A DNA stretch of 6,494 nt from positions 9,959 to 16,452 of the forward strand of contig DBWX01000007.1 of the NCBI GenBank assembly GCA_002309175.1, read 5' to 3'. The notes beneath the pieces were generated by a model. It made no database searches, was not told the DNA's origin, and saw only the letters and a program-made list of their open reading frames with translations. Position 1 is the stretch's first letter, and every line of letters starts with the position of its first letter. The translations under genes were made by a program, and so were the position numbers. This document shows, piece after piece, positions 5,713 through 6,494 of the stretch. This stretch comes from Ruminococcaceae bacterium UBA1227 (GTDB lineage: Bacteria > Bacillota > Clostridia > Oscillospirales > Acutalibacteraceae).

Positions 5713-6494
5713 ATGAACGGAGAAATTTTAGCATTTATTCTCTACTTTGTGTGTATGATGGGAGTAGGTATTTACTTCTTCCTTCAGACAATGAAAAACG
5801 CGAACCAGAAGGAGTACTTCCTCGGCGGCCGTAAGATGGGTCCCTGGGTAACGGCTCTCTCTGCGCAGGCATCCGATATGAGCGCATGGCTTCTCATGGG
5901 TCTTCCGGGCTCGATGCTTGCTTTCGGTATGGGACAGGCCTGGATCGGCATAGGTCTTGCCTGCGGTACAATCGCAAACTGGTTCCTCTGCTCTCAGAGA
6001 CTCAGAAGGTTCTCAAAGGCCTCCGGCGACTCTATCACACTTCCCCAGTATCTGACCAACAGATTTGCTTCAAAGTCACCTGCGCTCGCCATAGTATGCG
6101 CTGTAATCTTCCTTATAGCATTTACGCTCTATGTTGCGTCCGCATTTGTTGCCGGTTCCACGGTGTTCACGACTCTCATCCCGAGTCTCTCCACAAAGAC
6201 TGCAATGATTATCTTTGCGGCAATCATTCTCACATATACATTCCTCGGCGGCTTCAAGGCGGTTTCATCAACTGACTTCCTTCAGGGAACGCTTATGTTC
6301 GTGGCGCTTCTCCTCGTGCCTATCTTCGCCGCTATTCACATAAAGAACGTAGATCCCGCGGTTATCGCCGCAAATGTACAGGCAGTGGGCGAGTATCCGG
6401 CTTTCACCGGCAATCTCTTCAATGCTTCATGGCAGGATATCGTAACCGGCTTCGGCTGGGGCCTCGGCTACTTCGGAATGCCGCATATCATCAT
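5713..6494 (+). CDS. putP: Sodium/proline symporter PutP, 5' part (runs off window)
   Basis: This is a membrane transporter of the solute:sodium symporter family that takes up proline with Na+. The first 260 codons are present out of about 500 in the family; the frame stays open to the window edge. Residue 1 starts a hydrophobic helix and several membrane segments follow. The PutP-specific stretch SAQASDMSAWLLMGLPG is at 50-66, with D55, M56 and S57 at the same numbers as the E. coli residues tied to Na+ and proline binding. A Tyr falls at 140, as in E. coli, and GWGLGYFGMPHII (248-260) holds the Trp and Tyr equivalent to E. coli W244 and Y248. Position 58 is Ala where E. coli has Gly. The Shine-Dalgarno AAGGGGG sits 8 nt before the ATG. 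Its isoleucine codons are mostly ATC, unlike recD2, which suggests high expression. Confidence 0.95.
   Translation, partial: MNGEILAFILYFVCMMGVGIYFFLQTMKNANQKEYFLGGRKMGPWVTALSAQASDMSAWLLMGLPGSMLAFGMGQAWIGIGLACGTIANWFLCSQRLRRFSKASGDSITLPQYLTNRFASKSPALAIVCAVIFLIAFTLYVASAFVAGSTVFTTLIPSLSTKTAMIIFAAIILTYTFLGGFKAVSSTDFLQGTLMFVALLLVPIFAAIHIKNVDPAVIAANVQAVGEYPAFTGNLFNASWQDIVTGFGWGLGYFGMPHII

Noticed and set aside
5886..6275. A plus-strand frame of 129 codons within putP
   Set aside because: The frame starting at 5713 encodes an unmistakable PutP through this stretch and stays open to the window edge; this is an out-of-frame shadow.

Overview
The window looks chromosomal and housekeeping in character, and most probably comes from a Gram-positive clostridial Firmicute (class Clostridia, plausibly Lachnospiraceae-like). 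The reasons are a class A RNase P RNA (not the Bacillus B type), a RecD2 helicase with no RecB or RecC, a ComF protein, a DUF4364 protein (a family I know mainly from Clostridia), strong purine-rich Shine-Dalgarno sequences, and frequent TTG starts. Species cannot be named from this sequence.

Layout, all on the + strand. Positions 1-~235 are the 3' part of rnpB, closed by an intrinsic terminator (246-276). A perfect extended -10 box (276-284) begins in the last T of that terminator and probably drives recD2 (317-2536). comF (2539-3207) follows 2 nt later. A 90-nt AT-rich gap holds a candidate promoter with a palindrome. It is followed by a compact run: an mreB-family gene (3298-4350), a DUF4364 gene starting with TTG (4352-4918, 1-nt gap) and a TetR-family regulator (4925-5503, 6-nt gap). 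A strong terminator hairpin (5509-5545) closes this unit. A 209-nt AT-rich intergenic region (5504-5712) carries that terminator, two repeat or palindrome elements and a well-formed promoter. The Na+/proline symporter gene putP starts at 5713 and runs off the window at codon 260.

Functionally there are three themes: DNA metabolism and uptake (recD2, comF), cell shape with two probable DNA-binding proteins (mreB, DUF4364, tetR), and proline uptake (putP, probably separately regulated). No terminator is visible between recD2 and tetR, so read-through across the five genes is possible.

I found no mobile element, CRISPR array, defence system or clearly new system. The points most worth a second look are the mreB-DUF4364-tetR unit with its slightly divergent actin motifs, and the palindromes and repeats in front of mreB and putP.
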